64,000 bases of DNA from Xenoacremonium recifei (lineage: Eukaryota > Ascomycota > Sordariomycetes > Hypocreales > Nectriaceae). Below are positions 1 through 10,918 of this stretch, in pieces. The stretch lies in contig WOFQ01000001.1 in assembly GCA_012184525.1 (NCBI GenBank), forward strand, positions 2,604,001 through 2,668,000. The letters are read 5' to 3'. Under the pieces are notes generated by a model. The model was not told the origin of the DNA. It was given only the letters and a program-made list of their open reading frames with translations, and ran no database searches. Position numbers and translations under genes: made by a program. Positions within the stretch are counted from its first letter, which is position 1, and each line of letters opens with the position of its first letter.

Positions 1-2492
1 ACGACAACACCGGTCAGAAACAATATGAACCCAAGACGCCAGGCCCAGCCTAGAGCAATGAAAGGATTCTTCCGCATGTCTTTCTGTACCGGAGCTTCAA
101 GAGAGCTGGTTTCCGAGATAAGACCTCCATCCTGGTTGCGGAGATCCTGGCCAGCGTCGTCTAACAGGACGATGCCATACTCGGTCTGTTGTTCTGCGTT
201 CTCAAAGTACCCGAAGCCGAACCTCTTCTCCGCCATCTCCTTCCCAATCTTCCGTTCGGACATCTTCCGTGGACGAATCTCTGCATTGGTAGCAAGTGAA
301 GCGATGCCAGCGATGCTCCAGGGATTGGCGTTTAGACCGGTCTCCCTGTTCCTGAGGAAGTATAGCAGCAGTAGTAGAAGTACTACGATAATTACCATGA
401 GTGCCAAGAGAAAGCCAGTCGATATTGGCGACACACCCAGGGCCGGAGCACACCCTCCTGGATTTTGTAGAGTGCAGTTGCCGTGCAGCTTGACGCCAAT
501 AGCTTCGGTAGCTAGAGGCGTCAGGAGTGCGGAACTCCAGACGATGAGCATCGTGATAAATGGTATCGGATGGCCCTCCCTTAGATTTTGGATTGGTCTG
601 ATGAAGCAAGCCCAGCCACTATAGTGCAGGGTCATCGAACTCGGGCCAAGAGCGCCGTTATTCTCGTTCATTGAGTAGAATGGTTGGAAGAGTTGGGCAT
701 TGAGGTCGATGATGCGTAGGGGTATGGATACAATGACGGCGAGCAAGGTAGGGAGGAATTTTCCAAGGAAGTAGCCGCTTTGGTTAAGATCGAATACTAT
801 CGGAGTTGCCTTAACATTGCTGTCTGTAGCCGTCGGTTCGCTGCCCGTGGGCGTAACTGTTGTTGTCGACTCATACGTCCTCGTCGTGCCCTTTTTTGTA
901 GAAAGAATGGTGGTCTTGCCGCTTCGAGTGGATGTAAAGGTAGTGAGCTTCTTTCCAGATCTGGTGGTGGTAAAGGTGGTAGGTCCGGGAGTTGTGATGA
1001 TGGTCGATAGTGAGCCACTGACCATAGAGACAACCTGAAAAGTGGTGGGGATGCCGTTAGAGTTGGTCGTTACCACCGGAACCGTTGTCTCGTAAGCTGG
1101 AAGTTGGGTGACCAAAGTTTCGGCGGGTTGAGACCAAGTCAGTGTCTCGACATCGTTGACAGATGTGACAATGACAGTTGGTCCCAGTGTCTTGACCTCC
1201 TTGATGGTCTTATCTGGGGTGTCGGTGGTGACATCCACGACTTTGACTGAAGGCGTTGGTCGAGGATTGTTTGGGTCATTCGAATCGCCTGAACCATTGC
1301 TGTGATCTGGGTTGGGGCCACCGTTATGGTCTGAATTTGGGGACTCGGTGTATATCGAGGTGATGGTTGTCCTTCCTAGTTGGATGTAGGTTTCTGCTGC
1401 AGCAGTTGTCGTGCCGGTGCTTTCCACGCTGCTCGTGGCCACAGCACTTGTGACTTGTTGGCTGAAGACACTCGTGGTTCCAGATTCGACGACAGTTGAG
1501 GTTCCCGTCGATGTGAAGGTCGTTGAAATCTGAATCATCGTGGTTATTGCCGACATGGGAGCGGACTGGGGTGCAGTCTCTGTGTATGTGTGCAGGATGG
1601 AGCTGCTAATTGGGCCAATGCTTTCAGCAACAGTGCTGTTTCCATATATAGCGCCCACGGAAGGCGTAATAAGAACCCATTCGGTGCTCGTGAATACGAT
1701 CTCAGAGGCCCCTCCACCGCCAGTGGCTTGTATAACGGTCGGAACCTCGGTCGTGGCCACGACAATGCTGGTGAAGGCTTTTGTGCTGGTCGAGCCGCCC
1801 TCGATATTGGTGCTGTAGGTCATATATGTCGAGTATATCGTAGTAGGGACGCTGGTCACAAATGTTTTCGTAGTTTCGGGGCGAGTGCCGACTGAGGTAT
1901 AGTAGCTCACGAAGACAGTGGTTCCGATACCAGCCATTCTATTCCCAGTCATGGGCGTATCTTGGTCGTTACCAGTCTTTGTTGGACGGTCACTACCACC
2001 GCTCCCGCTTTCGCTTGCAACCCCCGTTTGCTTGCCGACACTGCTCCCAGTGTGTGTCGTATTATATTGTCGAGGGCTGCGTTCGTACTCCTCAGCAGCC
2101 CATCGAAGCGCGAGGGCCGCTCGGTCAGACTCTGGCGTATCGGCCGGTAAATCGTGAACGCTCGCAGGTATATCTGAAGCTGGACTGTCCCCAAGGCCTA
2201 AAAGATCCCAAACATCCAAGTTCCATCTCTTCTGGTTGCTGACTTTGGCGGTGGAATTGGAATGGGGCATTGCGACCAAAGCCCAGATAACCAGTCCCAT
2301 CAGGATCACCACGACAATGATGTTGACTAACACAAAGTACCACCTCAGGGGCGTGGGCTTGTAGTTGGCCCTTTTCCCTGCTGGCCTATGTGATTTGCCC
2401 TCCAATTGTCCATCTTCGGTCGGTTGAGGTTGGTAGCGAGCATCGTACTCGTAGGCTGAGGCATCGACGCCCGCAGACCTGGCAGGGAACAT
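1..2492 (-). CDS. DUF3433-family membrane protein, N-terminal 830 residues (cut by window edge)
   Basis: One open frame runs from an ATG at 2492 to the left edge without an intron; the C-terminus lies outside the window. A short hydrophilic N-terminus is followed by a first membrane segment at about residues 50-75 (WYFVLVNIIVVVILMGLVIW). A long Ser/Thr/Val-rich, mucin-like stretch spans about residues 90-560, with a short internal repeat TRSGK near residues 505-525. A DUF3433-type block then starts near residue 570 (GYFLGKFLPTLLAVIVSIPL), with another membrane segment near residues 690-712 and a further one beginning at the edge. DUF3433 proteins are fungal-specific integral membrane proteins of unknown function, usually with two such blocks, so roughly a third is probably missing. 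The Ser/Thr-rich part is likely O-glycosylated and outside the cell (inference). The start is supported by the pyrimidine-rich leader just upstream. Confidence 0.85.
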   Translation of the reverse strand, partial: MFPARSAGVDASAYEYDARYQPQPTEDGQLEGKSHRPAGKRANYKPTPLRWYFVLVNIIVVVILMGLVIWALVAMPHSNSTAKVSNQKRWNLDVWDLLGLGDSPASDIPASVHDLPADTPESDRAALALRWAAEEYERSPRQYNTTHTGSSVGKQTGVASESGSGGSDRPTKTGNDQDTPMTGNRMAGIGTTVFVSYYTSVGTRPETTKTFVTSVPTTIYSTYMTYSTNIEGGSTSTKAFTSIVVATTEVPTVIQATGGGGASEIVFTSTEWVLITPSVGAIYGNSTVAESIGPISSSILHTYTETAPQSAPMSAITTMIQISTTFTSTGTSTVVESGTTSVFSQQVTSAVATSSVESTGTTTAAAETYIQLGRTTITSIYTESPNSDHNGGPNPDHSNGSGDSNDPNNPRPTPSVKVVDVTTDTPDKTIKEVKTLGPTVIVTSVNDVETLTWSQPAETLVTQLPAYETTVPVVTTNSNGIPTTFQVVSMVSGSLSTIITTPGPTTFTTTRSGKKLTTFTSTRSGKTTILSTKKGTTRTYESTTTVTPTGSEPTATDSNVKATPIVFDLNQSGYFLGKFLPTLLAVIVSIPLRIIDLNAQLFQPFYSMNENNGALGPSSMTLHYSGWACFIRPIQNLREGHPIPFITMLIVWSSALLTPLATEAIGVKLHGNCTLQNPGGCAPALGVSPISTGFLLALMVIIVVLLLLLLYFLRNRETGLNANPWSIAGIASLATNAEIRPRKMSERKIGKEMAEKRFGFGYFENAEQQTEYGIVLLDDAGQDLRNQDGGLISETSSLEAPVQKDMRKNPFIALGWAWRLGFILFLTGVV

Positions 2493-4575
2493 GGCGGGAG
2501 ATAAAGGAGGAGGGACGAAGAAGACGGAGGCAGCGACACAACATCAACAACCACAACACCAAAACAAAAGGAAAACGACAGCCTCACTTGACGATGAGAA
2601 GAGAAAACATTATCATGACAGGCAGCCTGCTGAAGACGGCGGAGAATATGCTATTTTACCAGCCACGATCCTAAGGCGTCAAAGGCTCGGGTGGCTTGCA
2701 GCGCCCCTTGTCCAAGCCTCGTCGCCGATTTGTTGGTGGAGGCAGAGCTTACAGGAGGTCAGTCACTGAGTGACCTGCATCTCACCCGCAGTGAAAGAGA
2801 CCGGGAACAAGGCCAAAAGGTCTCTCGTTTTCGCACTTCTTGAGACAGCAGGCGGTGTCCATCTTGTCGCGCTGGACCGCCAGTTCTAGACTCCAGGGAA
2901 TCTGGGCACGACCACAGAATGGATGCAAGTGAACCAGACAGAGACGGCAGAGATTCACGGTGCCGGCACTCTTGGGTGTCCTAGAGAAGACTAGAGGCGA
3001 GGCACTACCGCTGGTGGTGGCGGGAGCTGAGCTTTCGTCTCGTCGATGTCGCATCCCGGCAGACTGGCCGCCCTTGGGCTCCATCTGGTGAGCAGAGAGA
3101 CATCCGTCAGGTTTCGGAGATTTCCACGGGGCTCATGTGCAGCCTGGAGCCGCCTGTCCTTGGCAGCTGTGAGAGCAGCCTGTCTCAAACACGACTCAAC
3201 GCTGACCCCGTGGAGGTTGGGACAGGCAAAAGCATCCAGGTAGGGCTGAAGGAATGGCCGGTGGACCACAACAGAGGCTTAACCACGGCCCTAAAACACC
3301 CTGGCCCTTGGCAGTCGCTTCTGTGGCCATTCAGCTGGCTTCAAAGGTTGGGTCCTGAAGCCCAAGTGCCGGCCGCAACCATCCCGTGCGCTCAGCCCAG
3401 CGCTATTGGATTCTGGCCTGGGGTCTAGCCGTCAGCTTGTGTCTTGGGTCCTTGGACCTTATTTTTACTCTTATTTTACGGTCTCTTGGCGCGTCTTGGC
3501 GGTCATCATCCAGCCTATTCTTGTGCCGCCGTTGGGGGCGGTTTCAGTCAATGAAATGTGCAGCAAGCAATGTCAGCTGCACCTCGCCGACACTCACTTC
3601 AGCGCCCGCCTAAGAGCAAGGGTACTGTCACTGGCCAAGTTGGATGATGTGGACATGATGCGACTGTCTAGCCCTGAAGCTCGGGAGGCATCCCGGGTTG
3701 CGTGCGATACAACCACACCCGATGTTCTTCATGTGCTTGGTGATGTACCTGTGAACTTGCAGCTCTTTGAGTCGTCTGTCGTCTGCCGCGGATCGCGCTG
3801 GATACCCAATTCGGATCCATCTGAGTACAGAGCCCTCAGTGTTAACGTACTGTGTGGCCTGGGCGAATGTCTCGCCTCCAAGCCACCCCCAACGCCGGGC
3901 TTGTCAATAGCGAATCGCAATCAGCTTATGCGCCTCCCAGTGGGTAAGATGGTGTGGCCTCAATTCGGAGTCACCTCCTCCCAACCCCCTGCAGAAAAAG
4001 GCGGCTCGGGCTCGCAGCGGAACCTGGGTGACCTTGCAGGATGGGCGCCGATTACTGTGGATTTTCGTGTCTGCTTGTGCTATCAAATTACGGTGAATCT
4101 GTTGTGCAGATTTGGAAGCTTTGCTACTAATGTCTGCGCCTGTGCGATCTGTATAAAGAGTTCACAAGCCGGGAAGTGCCTTGATATAAGTTCAAGCCAC
4201 CAGAAACGGGTCGATCGTAATCTAATGACACTCAAACGTATACGATGTAGAAAGCCAAGCTACCCGAGGAGCATCATCTCAGGATCAACCGTCTAGGCTT
4301 GAATGAACAGGATCTCGATGTCGCGCCCACACACACAAAGTGGCTGCGGTTGCGCGATCAATTTGAGAGTACGGGGCTCCATCGAGCGGCATAGCTAGGT
4401 ACTTCGCGAGTGCATTGTAGAGAGAATACGACAATTAAATTTGAACCTTTCATTGCCTTACAAGCTTAGAGAAGGCGAGTAACTATCTTCCACCATTCCA
4501 ACGAGCATTACGAGTGCTTGAATACTTGATCCTGAAAATGACAAACGCATCCAACAAGAAACATGATGTGCAGAT
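2493..4575. other. Intergenic region, promoter of the DUF3433 gene plus unresolved sequence
   Basis: The part next to 2492 reads on the minus strand as a CT-rich leader, typical of fungal transcription starts. No conserved gene is recognisable in the rest. A plus-strand open frame of 246 codons from an ATG near 3559 is listed separately with low confidence. Confidence 0.6.
3559..4296 (+). CDS. Doubtful hypothetical ORF
   Basis: An uninterrupted plus-strand frame of about 245 residues begins at an ATG near 3559; the frame stays open upstream to about 3406 without another ATG. The product is Ser- and Cys-containing, with no domain, signal peptide or membrane segment that I recognise, and its composition does not resemble the clear genes nearby. 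Its length is somewhat above what chance gives in sequence of this composition, so it is recorded. It may equally be a chance frame in a long 5' regulatory region. Confidence 0.15.
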   Translation, partial: CSKQCQLHLADTHFSARLRARVLSLAKLDDVDMMRLSSPEAREASRVACDTTTPDVLHVLGDVPVNLQLFESSVVCRGSRWIPNSDPSEYRALSVNVLCGLGECLASKPPPTPGLSIANRNQLMRLPVGKMVWPQFGVTSSQPPAEKGGSGSQRNLGDLAGWAPITVDFRVCLCYQITVNLLCRFGSFATNVCACAICIKSSQAGKCLDISSSHQKRVDRNLMTLKRIRCRKPSYPRSIISGSTV

Positions 4576-6156
4576 CTAAGCTTTCTTCTTTCCCAACGAG
4601 CTGAAAGTTGCAGCTCTCTTTACAACCGTCACCACCTCTCCTTTGGGATGCTCGCTGTGTGTCCACCAATGCCAAAACATTGCCAAGATGCCCACAAACA
4701 GTGTCAACGGGATGGCAATCCACCACATGGTCCAGAACAAAGGCGTGATCGTGATATCCCACGTCTTGGAGTCGTCACCGAGCTGCGACAAGAACAACTG
4801 CGATCCAATCACCGTTGCCACACCGGTTGTTGGTAGAAAAACCATGGTGATCGCCGCGATGATTTTCATCGAGTTGGAGTCCTGAATCATGACCATCGAG
4901 TCTTGCTGCGTAACCAAGTTGAAAGACAGCGTGATGGCATTGTCAATACGTTTCTGCAGGCTAGCTAGCCGAAGCTGGCTCGATCGGAACAGTGAACGGC
5001 GGTATTGGAGGCTCTCGCGTAGTTGGTTAAGAACAAGCGTCCGTTCTCTGGAAATATTGACGTGTTCATGGTTACCCACGTTCTTGATTGTCGAGTCCAC
5101 TAGTAAAAGGCAGGATTCTATTGCTTCGGCAATGTGAATGATGTGTTTGGCGCAATTGTGCATGGCAGCGAAAGGGATCTTGGAGCTCAGCTTCCTCGCG
5201 CCTTTGCCGGTAGAGAACTCGAGCATCAACTGGTTCCTGTCAGCTTCTTATTGCTTTCACACCCAGTAAGCGGCCTACATGTTCCAGTGGACCGAAGACG
5301 GTGTTCATCTTCCAGACCGTGCTATCAACCTCAAGGAACAAGCCGTCGAGGACCAGGTCAAACAGAATGTAGGGATCGGAGGCAACATCTTGCCAGGCTC
5401 TTGCCTTGATGAACTGTTCCAGTCTCTGTTTGACCTTCGGAATGGCGCCGAAGCAGACCAGAGTAGTACAACCATTTGTGTCGATTCTAAGGAAGAATCC
5501 TGCCCGATGCCAGCTGTAGTCAGCTTGCGGAAGAGATGAAACATGGTAGCCCATTCGGGCGGCACGATTATCGACCTCGGGGCCATTCTCGTCTTGCCGG
5601 ATGTCAATGTTCTTGCAGAGGAAGTGAAACCAAGTACTGGAACCGTTGTTGTCGGTACTACGGCCGAAGCTATGGCTGACTGATTGGAGCCGTTCGTTTG
5701 CAAAGTCACTGGATATGCCGAGGGTCTGAAAGAGCTCGATCGTTTGAGGCAGAGCGTCTCGGCGAGGGAGGTCCAGGGGAGCAAAGCTTCAATTACAAAA
5801 ATTAGCAAAGAATGAGTTCGCAGTGATGTTTTGAATCAGCATTCGAGGTGGTATATATCGCGGATAGCGTACATTGGAGGAGTATCGTCATTAAAGAAGG
5901 TAGGCACGGAACTTACACGACTCTCAAAATTGCCGGGTTGCGAAGGCATCTCGCAGTTTGCTCAAGGTACCAACGGCCCTCTGGATGATCTGCTGAATTT
6001 TAGCATTTTGGATGCTCGGGGACAAATAATGATATTCGCACCTGACGAAACCTCCCAGATATTGAGCATCCATTGCGGAAAAGCGACCGTAATAGGCGTA
6101 TTAGTGGCCTCTGCAGTGAAGGCTTCGTAGGGATTCTCCCGCACAGTCCATGACAT
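4576..6156 (-). CDS. CorA-like Mg2+ transporter-fold membrane protein, four exons
   Basis: Exons on the minus strand are 6156-6042, 5992-5917, 5786-5279 and 5229-4576 (450 residues). All three introns have GT-AG ends and plausible branch sites, including CTGAC before the last acceptor, and joining them keeps one frame. The protein has an N-terminal soluble region with a WYLEQTARCLR block, helical coiled segments around residues 235-345, and two C-terminal membrane helices at about 355-378 and 396-421. This is the standard plan of fungal CorA-like proteins. The GMN signature that CorA channels carry after the first helix is not visible; the loop reads LPTTGVATVIGSQLF. Transport activity is therefore uncertain. 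The ATG at 6156 is the first in frame, but the frame is open about 90 nt further upstream, so a short 5' exon cannot be excluded. Confidence 0.8.
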
Positions 6157-7439
6157 GATCGCGTTCGCTGAAATGTCTAATCGCTGTTGCTTCAAGGTCG
6201 GTACGAAAACAGAAGGAGATTTCAAGAACAAGGTCACTTCAATTGCCACACCGACAACACCTCAAGAGGCTCCTAATCAGCCCGTCTCTCTGCATTATTC
6301 AGGGGGCACCACCTCATAAACCTTGGCGTTAGTGAGGCACTGTCCTTGGCATAGCGTTTTGTTCAATTGCAAGCCTGAATGTCAAACGGAGCCATATGCA
6401 CCTCAGCCGCGGGATGTGTCTAGACCAAGCCATGTCTCGCCAGTGCGCCCATGCCCAGCTGCAGCGGTGAGAAATCGCTCTCGTCACGCGCCTCGACCAG
6501 ACAAAATGCAAATCCCAAAACCGGATTCGTAATGACTTGCGGTGGCAAGCCCAGGCAATCTCCCTAAACGCGCGTCCCGACGAGGTGGTTGGCCTGGAGT
6601 CGGATGCCACTTTCAGGGCTGAACGCCCCTCAGTGTCCCGGCATGAGACTATTGAATACATCCCGGCCACATACCCCGGGTCATCTGAGCTGGCCTCTCT
6701 TTAGCTCATGCAGGCATCAATGCCGAGCGGCTCCTACGCTCCAGACCTCAGAGCCGCCAATCAAGTATTCGGTGATTGAGTCAAAGTTCTGACAAATTGC
6801 TGGGATGGGCGGCAGCTCCCATCCGAGCGAGGCTTGATCAACGGCAGACCGGCCAGCGGGTGCGTGCCATCCCGTAGCTCTGTGACACGGGAGACGGTCG
6901 AGATGGGCTTGCTTTTTCGCCCGGTTCCTTGCGCACGCTTGCGCCACGTCCAGGTGATAGGTCAATATTGCGGTTGGGATGCCTTCACGGTTATCCACCA
7001 CACCCAGAAGAGGACGTCTTGCGGCGTGACCAGCCAAGCCGTCGATTCGAGCCTATCAGACCTCTCGGATTATCGCGGCTGGATGCATGGCTCAGCTTTG
7101 ATCACCAATGTGAGACAAACACGAGCGTTTGAGCACGTTGCCAAGGAGGGCTGGATGGGGTTTGGGTGAACAGTCTAGGTCCGGTGTGGCAAACACACTA
7201 CTCCTGAGGTGCATAGGGAGGTGGACCAGGGGGTCGTGATTCTATCTTCATGGGAGTGTAGATATGTTCCTAGCCTTTGGCTCACTTCCTCAAGACTGTT
7301 GTGCATCGCCGCCCAAAACTTATATGTTCTCTTCTTCTCTGGCCAAAGGCGGACAATGAACTAGTGAACTCCTTTCTTTTTCTGACTGTGATATCCTTGG
7401 CAGTTTCGGCCCCTTTCCCTAGAGATCGTGTATTTAAAT
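6157..7439. other. Divergent intergenic region between the CorA-like and HET-like genes
   Basis: About 1.3 kb separates the two start codons and must contain both promoters. Only short open frames without recognisable products occur in it. A TTTAAATATG context immediately precedes the proposed start at 7440. Confidence 0.5.
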
Positions 7440-10400
7440 ATGGTGAGCTCTTCTCCTAGTTAATCCAGCGACATCTCGCCTTACTCAAGACTGCAGGCGC
7501 ATCTCCACGGCGGCCACTTCGACCCTAACTCGGCGGGAAACGTGAGTTTGCAACGAGAACTATACAATTCCCTCCAGCTCACCTGTGTAGTCTTACGAAC
7601 AGCAACACCAGCCGATAACCCATCAGGCACACGGCGGCGCTTACACGCCAGGTAGCTCTGTGGTCGTAAGTCAGCTTTGCCCCAGGACTTTTCGGAAGTG
7701 ATACTAAGATCTTGAAAGTCGTACCAGAACCAACCATTCAACCCCAATCCTATGGTTGTATCGCCAGACCGAAGCCCTCTGTCTGCTCAGACCATCCCTT
7801 ACCAGCCTACTCCTCCCCCTGGCACCCAGCCTTTGGCTCCCCCGAGCCAGGCCTACGTCCAGCCGCAGATGGCTCAGATCAGCCAGCCCATGGTATGTCG
7901 ACCACTAAGGTATATGTCATTTCTATGGCTTACCGAAGCAGTACGTGGGCCAGCAGGGCACCTATCACCAGGAGATGAACCGTGGTCAGCAAGATGGAAC
8001 AATGGTAAAGCTCTTCCGGGGTTGCATTTGCGTGTAGACACCAATTGAACTTTTTTTCAGGAACCCAAAGATCCAATTGTACCTGTGTCCAACTTGATCC
8101 CGATCCACAATGATCCAAAAGTAGATGCCCAAGTCTGCCCTCGAGAGAAGGCCATGCTAACATGTGCACATAGGATCTTGACAAAGAGTTCCCCATCGTC
8201 CTCAAAGGGAGCCGCCACATCTTCGAGCCCAGAACGGTTTTTCGCTGGCGCAACCCAGTCTGGTACCAGAAGCCCGGTTACGTCTACACTGATGACCAGC
8301 GGAAGTTTCGTCATCGCGACTTCGCGGGTCGAGTCTCCCTTAAACCCCAATCCGATCGATACCTACACCACAATGATGGCTACCTTCGCAATATGTACGT
8401 CGCTTGCACCGACGAGATATATGAAGGGGAGGGAACTTCCACTTGGAAGAGAACCTATGTTCAAAAGGTAGCCCCTCTCAAAATCCGCATCGCCACTTGG
8501 GTCATCGACTTCAGTTATGACCCTACAAGCTGGGAAGATTGGGGTATTATGATCCTCAGAGCCCTTCCTGCCGCTCTCGCTATGAGTCTGGTGGTAAGTC
8601 GTATCGGCACATTGATACACAGATCGAGACTGACAGCTTTAGTTCTGGGATGGCAAGGGAAACACTCCCAAGCGAAACCTGTACTATGCTCCCGTCCTCT
8701 ACTCCTATCATGGCGATGCCAAAGTTTGGAGCAACATGCTTGAGAACCGAAAGGGCATGTCTCTGCTGGCTCGAAACAACAAGGTCTATCGTCTGTTGAA
8801 ACCACGCTATCTGTGTTTCCTTAAGCAGCCTTTCAAAGATCAGAATTGCGGTGTTGATGTCCGTAGTGTCGCTGAGTGGGAGACCAACGAGGGACAGGAC
8901 GGTGCTAGCTTCAACTATCTGTTCGTTGCTTACTCGACGGAGCATTTCAGTCATGGCTCCGAAGCAGACATGATTGCACTCCATCACATAGCTGAGACAG
9001 CTTGTCGTGCCGCCAAGTTGCCCGCCTATTGGATCGCTTGTAGCTGTATGCGAGACGAAGACGAGCTTGAAGCTGATGTAAGTGTAGACAAAACGCCATT
9101 GGAGGCATAGCTAACACAACTAGGTCTATCGTATTGCGGATGTACTGAGGGGGGCTCAGGGTATGATCATTGCTGTCGGCCGTGGCAAATCTGAGAAGGG
9201 CTCTGAGAAGGTCAACCCCGAGGCTCTCCTGCGTGAATGGGGAAGCCGCATGTGGACATTCCCTGAGGTCCTCCTCAGCCCTGGCCAGAACATCCAGGTC
9301 TATACTCGAGGCGGTGACCTGCGGGCACCTATGATTGTCCCCAAGAATCAGTTTGCCTCGCGAGTCTGGACCTACATGGATCCAGATGTATCGCGCCATC
9401 TGATCGATCACTATCTTGGCAACCTCGGCCTGAGCAGACTTGAGTTGGCTGTCCTGGCACTGAAGTGTCTCTACAGTCGTTACACTACAGAGTATCTGCC
9501 AGGTGACCAGGCATATGCCTTGATGGGACTGCTGCGGCTGCGTCCACAGATTGATCGTACCGACACGGCCTTTCAAGCTTTCGCTAGATTGTCTCTAGCC
9601 AACGACTCGGACATGCTCCTGGAAAGGTACATCTGTACCCTCCCAGTCCATCAAGAACAACCTTGGTTCGACATGGAGGACGCTTACCAGTCGTCGCTAT
9701 GGGACATCACTCCCCGTTGCCAAGTCGCTGGCATCGCAGATAATGATACGATCATCATTGATGGCGCGCGAGGTATCTCTGTACGCTGGAAGTCGTTCTA
9801 CCCGGTGTACTGGTCGACTGGGCCCTCCTGGAAACGTTTCGCGTCGGCGCTACTTGTCGAATGGAACGGATCAATCTTCATCATCGCGATCGCCTTGCTT
9901 GCGTCCGGAGGTTCCAATCCTGCTTACGGGGGCGCAATGATTGCGATCGGCGTTATATTCCTTCTTGTCTTTCTGTACGTCTGGATTATGACCCCAAAGC
10001 TGGTTCGCGTCATCTATGGCGGCAAGTATCACGAAACTCAGGCTGAGATGTTCGGTTTTGAGGGACATCTGAACGCGCCGACTGTTGAGAGAGCCATTTT
10101 TGGCGGCAACTTTGAGCGTTTCTCATGGAGCACAAATGGCAGTCCCCTGAGCCGGACCATGATCAATGAGTTTGGAGAGAAAGTCGGAATCGATCCATGC
10201 AAAGACCCTGAGATCCGAATGAAGGTCGAGAGAGCGAAACACGCCCGCCCGGGAGAGATGCGAGTAAGTTTTGGGTTGCTCAAGAATGTGAGATATAGCT
10301 TACTGACTGAATGCAGATTTTCACGCTCGTGGACACGCTGAACATGGAGCTGACGCTGTTTGAGTCTGCCAGGCCGCCTGTCACGCTCATGTTCTGTGCT

Positions 10401-10589
10401 GAAGAGGGAGGCATGCAGCGCGCAATTGGTTGCTCGTATGACTGGACCACGGAGACAATGTACCGCGAGACGGTATTGAGACTTCCCACGACGGCTCTGA
10501 ACCGTATGGATCGTGTCCCGCGTTTCCGGATGGGAATTCAGCGCCCGAACTCTCCATCGGTTCCGCGACAGACGGGCGTCGCTGTTTAA
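7440..10589 (+). CDS. HET-like integral membrane protein, ten exons
   Basis: Proposed exons are 7440-7442, 7497-7541, 7591-7665, 7719-7892, 7942-8004, 8061-8120, 8174-8593, 8643-9077, 9124-10263 and 10317-10589, giving 895 residues. Every intron falls between codons and most show GTAAGT-like donors and CTAAC/CTGAC branch sites. The N-terminal 140 residues are Gln/Pro-rich and look disordered. A membrane segment lies near residues 263-280 (WGIMILRALPAALAMSLV). A HET-like core follows, with a YWIACSC block near 409-415, an RIADVLRGAQ block after it, and WGSRMWTFPEVLL near 464-476; these resemble the WID...CINQ and W(T)xQE blocks of heterokaryon-incompatibility domains. Two further membrane helices lie near 675-715. 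Function is unknown; a membrane-linked HET-related role is inference. The one-codon first exon is the least certain part of the model. Confidence 0.75.
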
Positions 10590-10918
10590 GGATGGCGGAT
10601 CATTGTTCTCCTTGCGTATCGATTTTCTTTCAAAACTGTCATTATCGCTTCATATGAGTAGTAATTTTATTTCGCCGATGGTTTTAAAAGACAACGAGCC
10701 TTAGTAGACCTTGATTCTCCGATTGTCGAGTTGAGGTTTGTGACAGAGTTAGCGAATGAGAAGCCTTGCCCAACAATGCCAGGCGAGCTCTTATCGATAA
10801 GGCCTCGGTGGTTCCAGCTGACGTGCGGGGCATCGCCTCGTTCACCTTCTCTCTCCTCCTACAACCAAGAGCACCCTCTATCGCGCAAGCAAACAGGCCC
10901 CAGGGAAGCCTGGCCAAG
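10590..10918. other. Short intergenic region, promoter of csn5
   Basis: The 329 bp between the HET-like stop and the csn5 start hold no gene. The last 100 bases are CT- and CA-rich, as expected for a fungal promoter and leader. Confidence 0.5.

Noticed and set aside
8468..8529. Possible intron with GTAGCC donor inside exon 7 of the HET-like gene
   Set aside because: Reading through keeps the frame and encodes a membrane helix, whereas splicing breaks the frame with the next exon.
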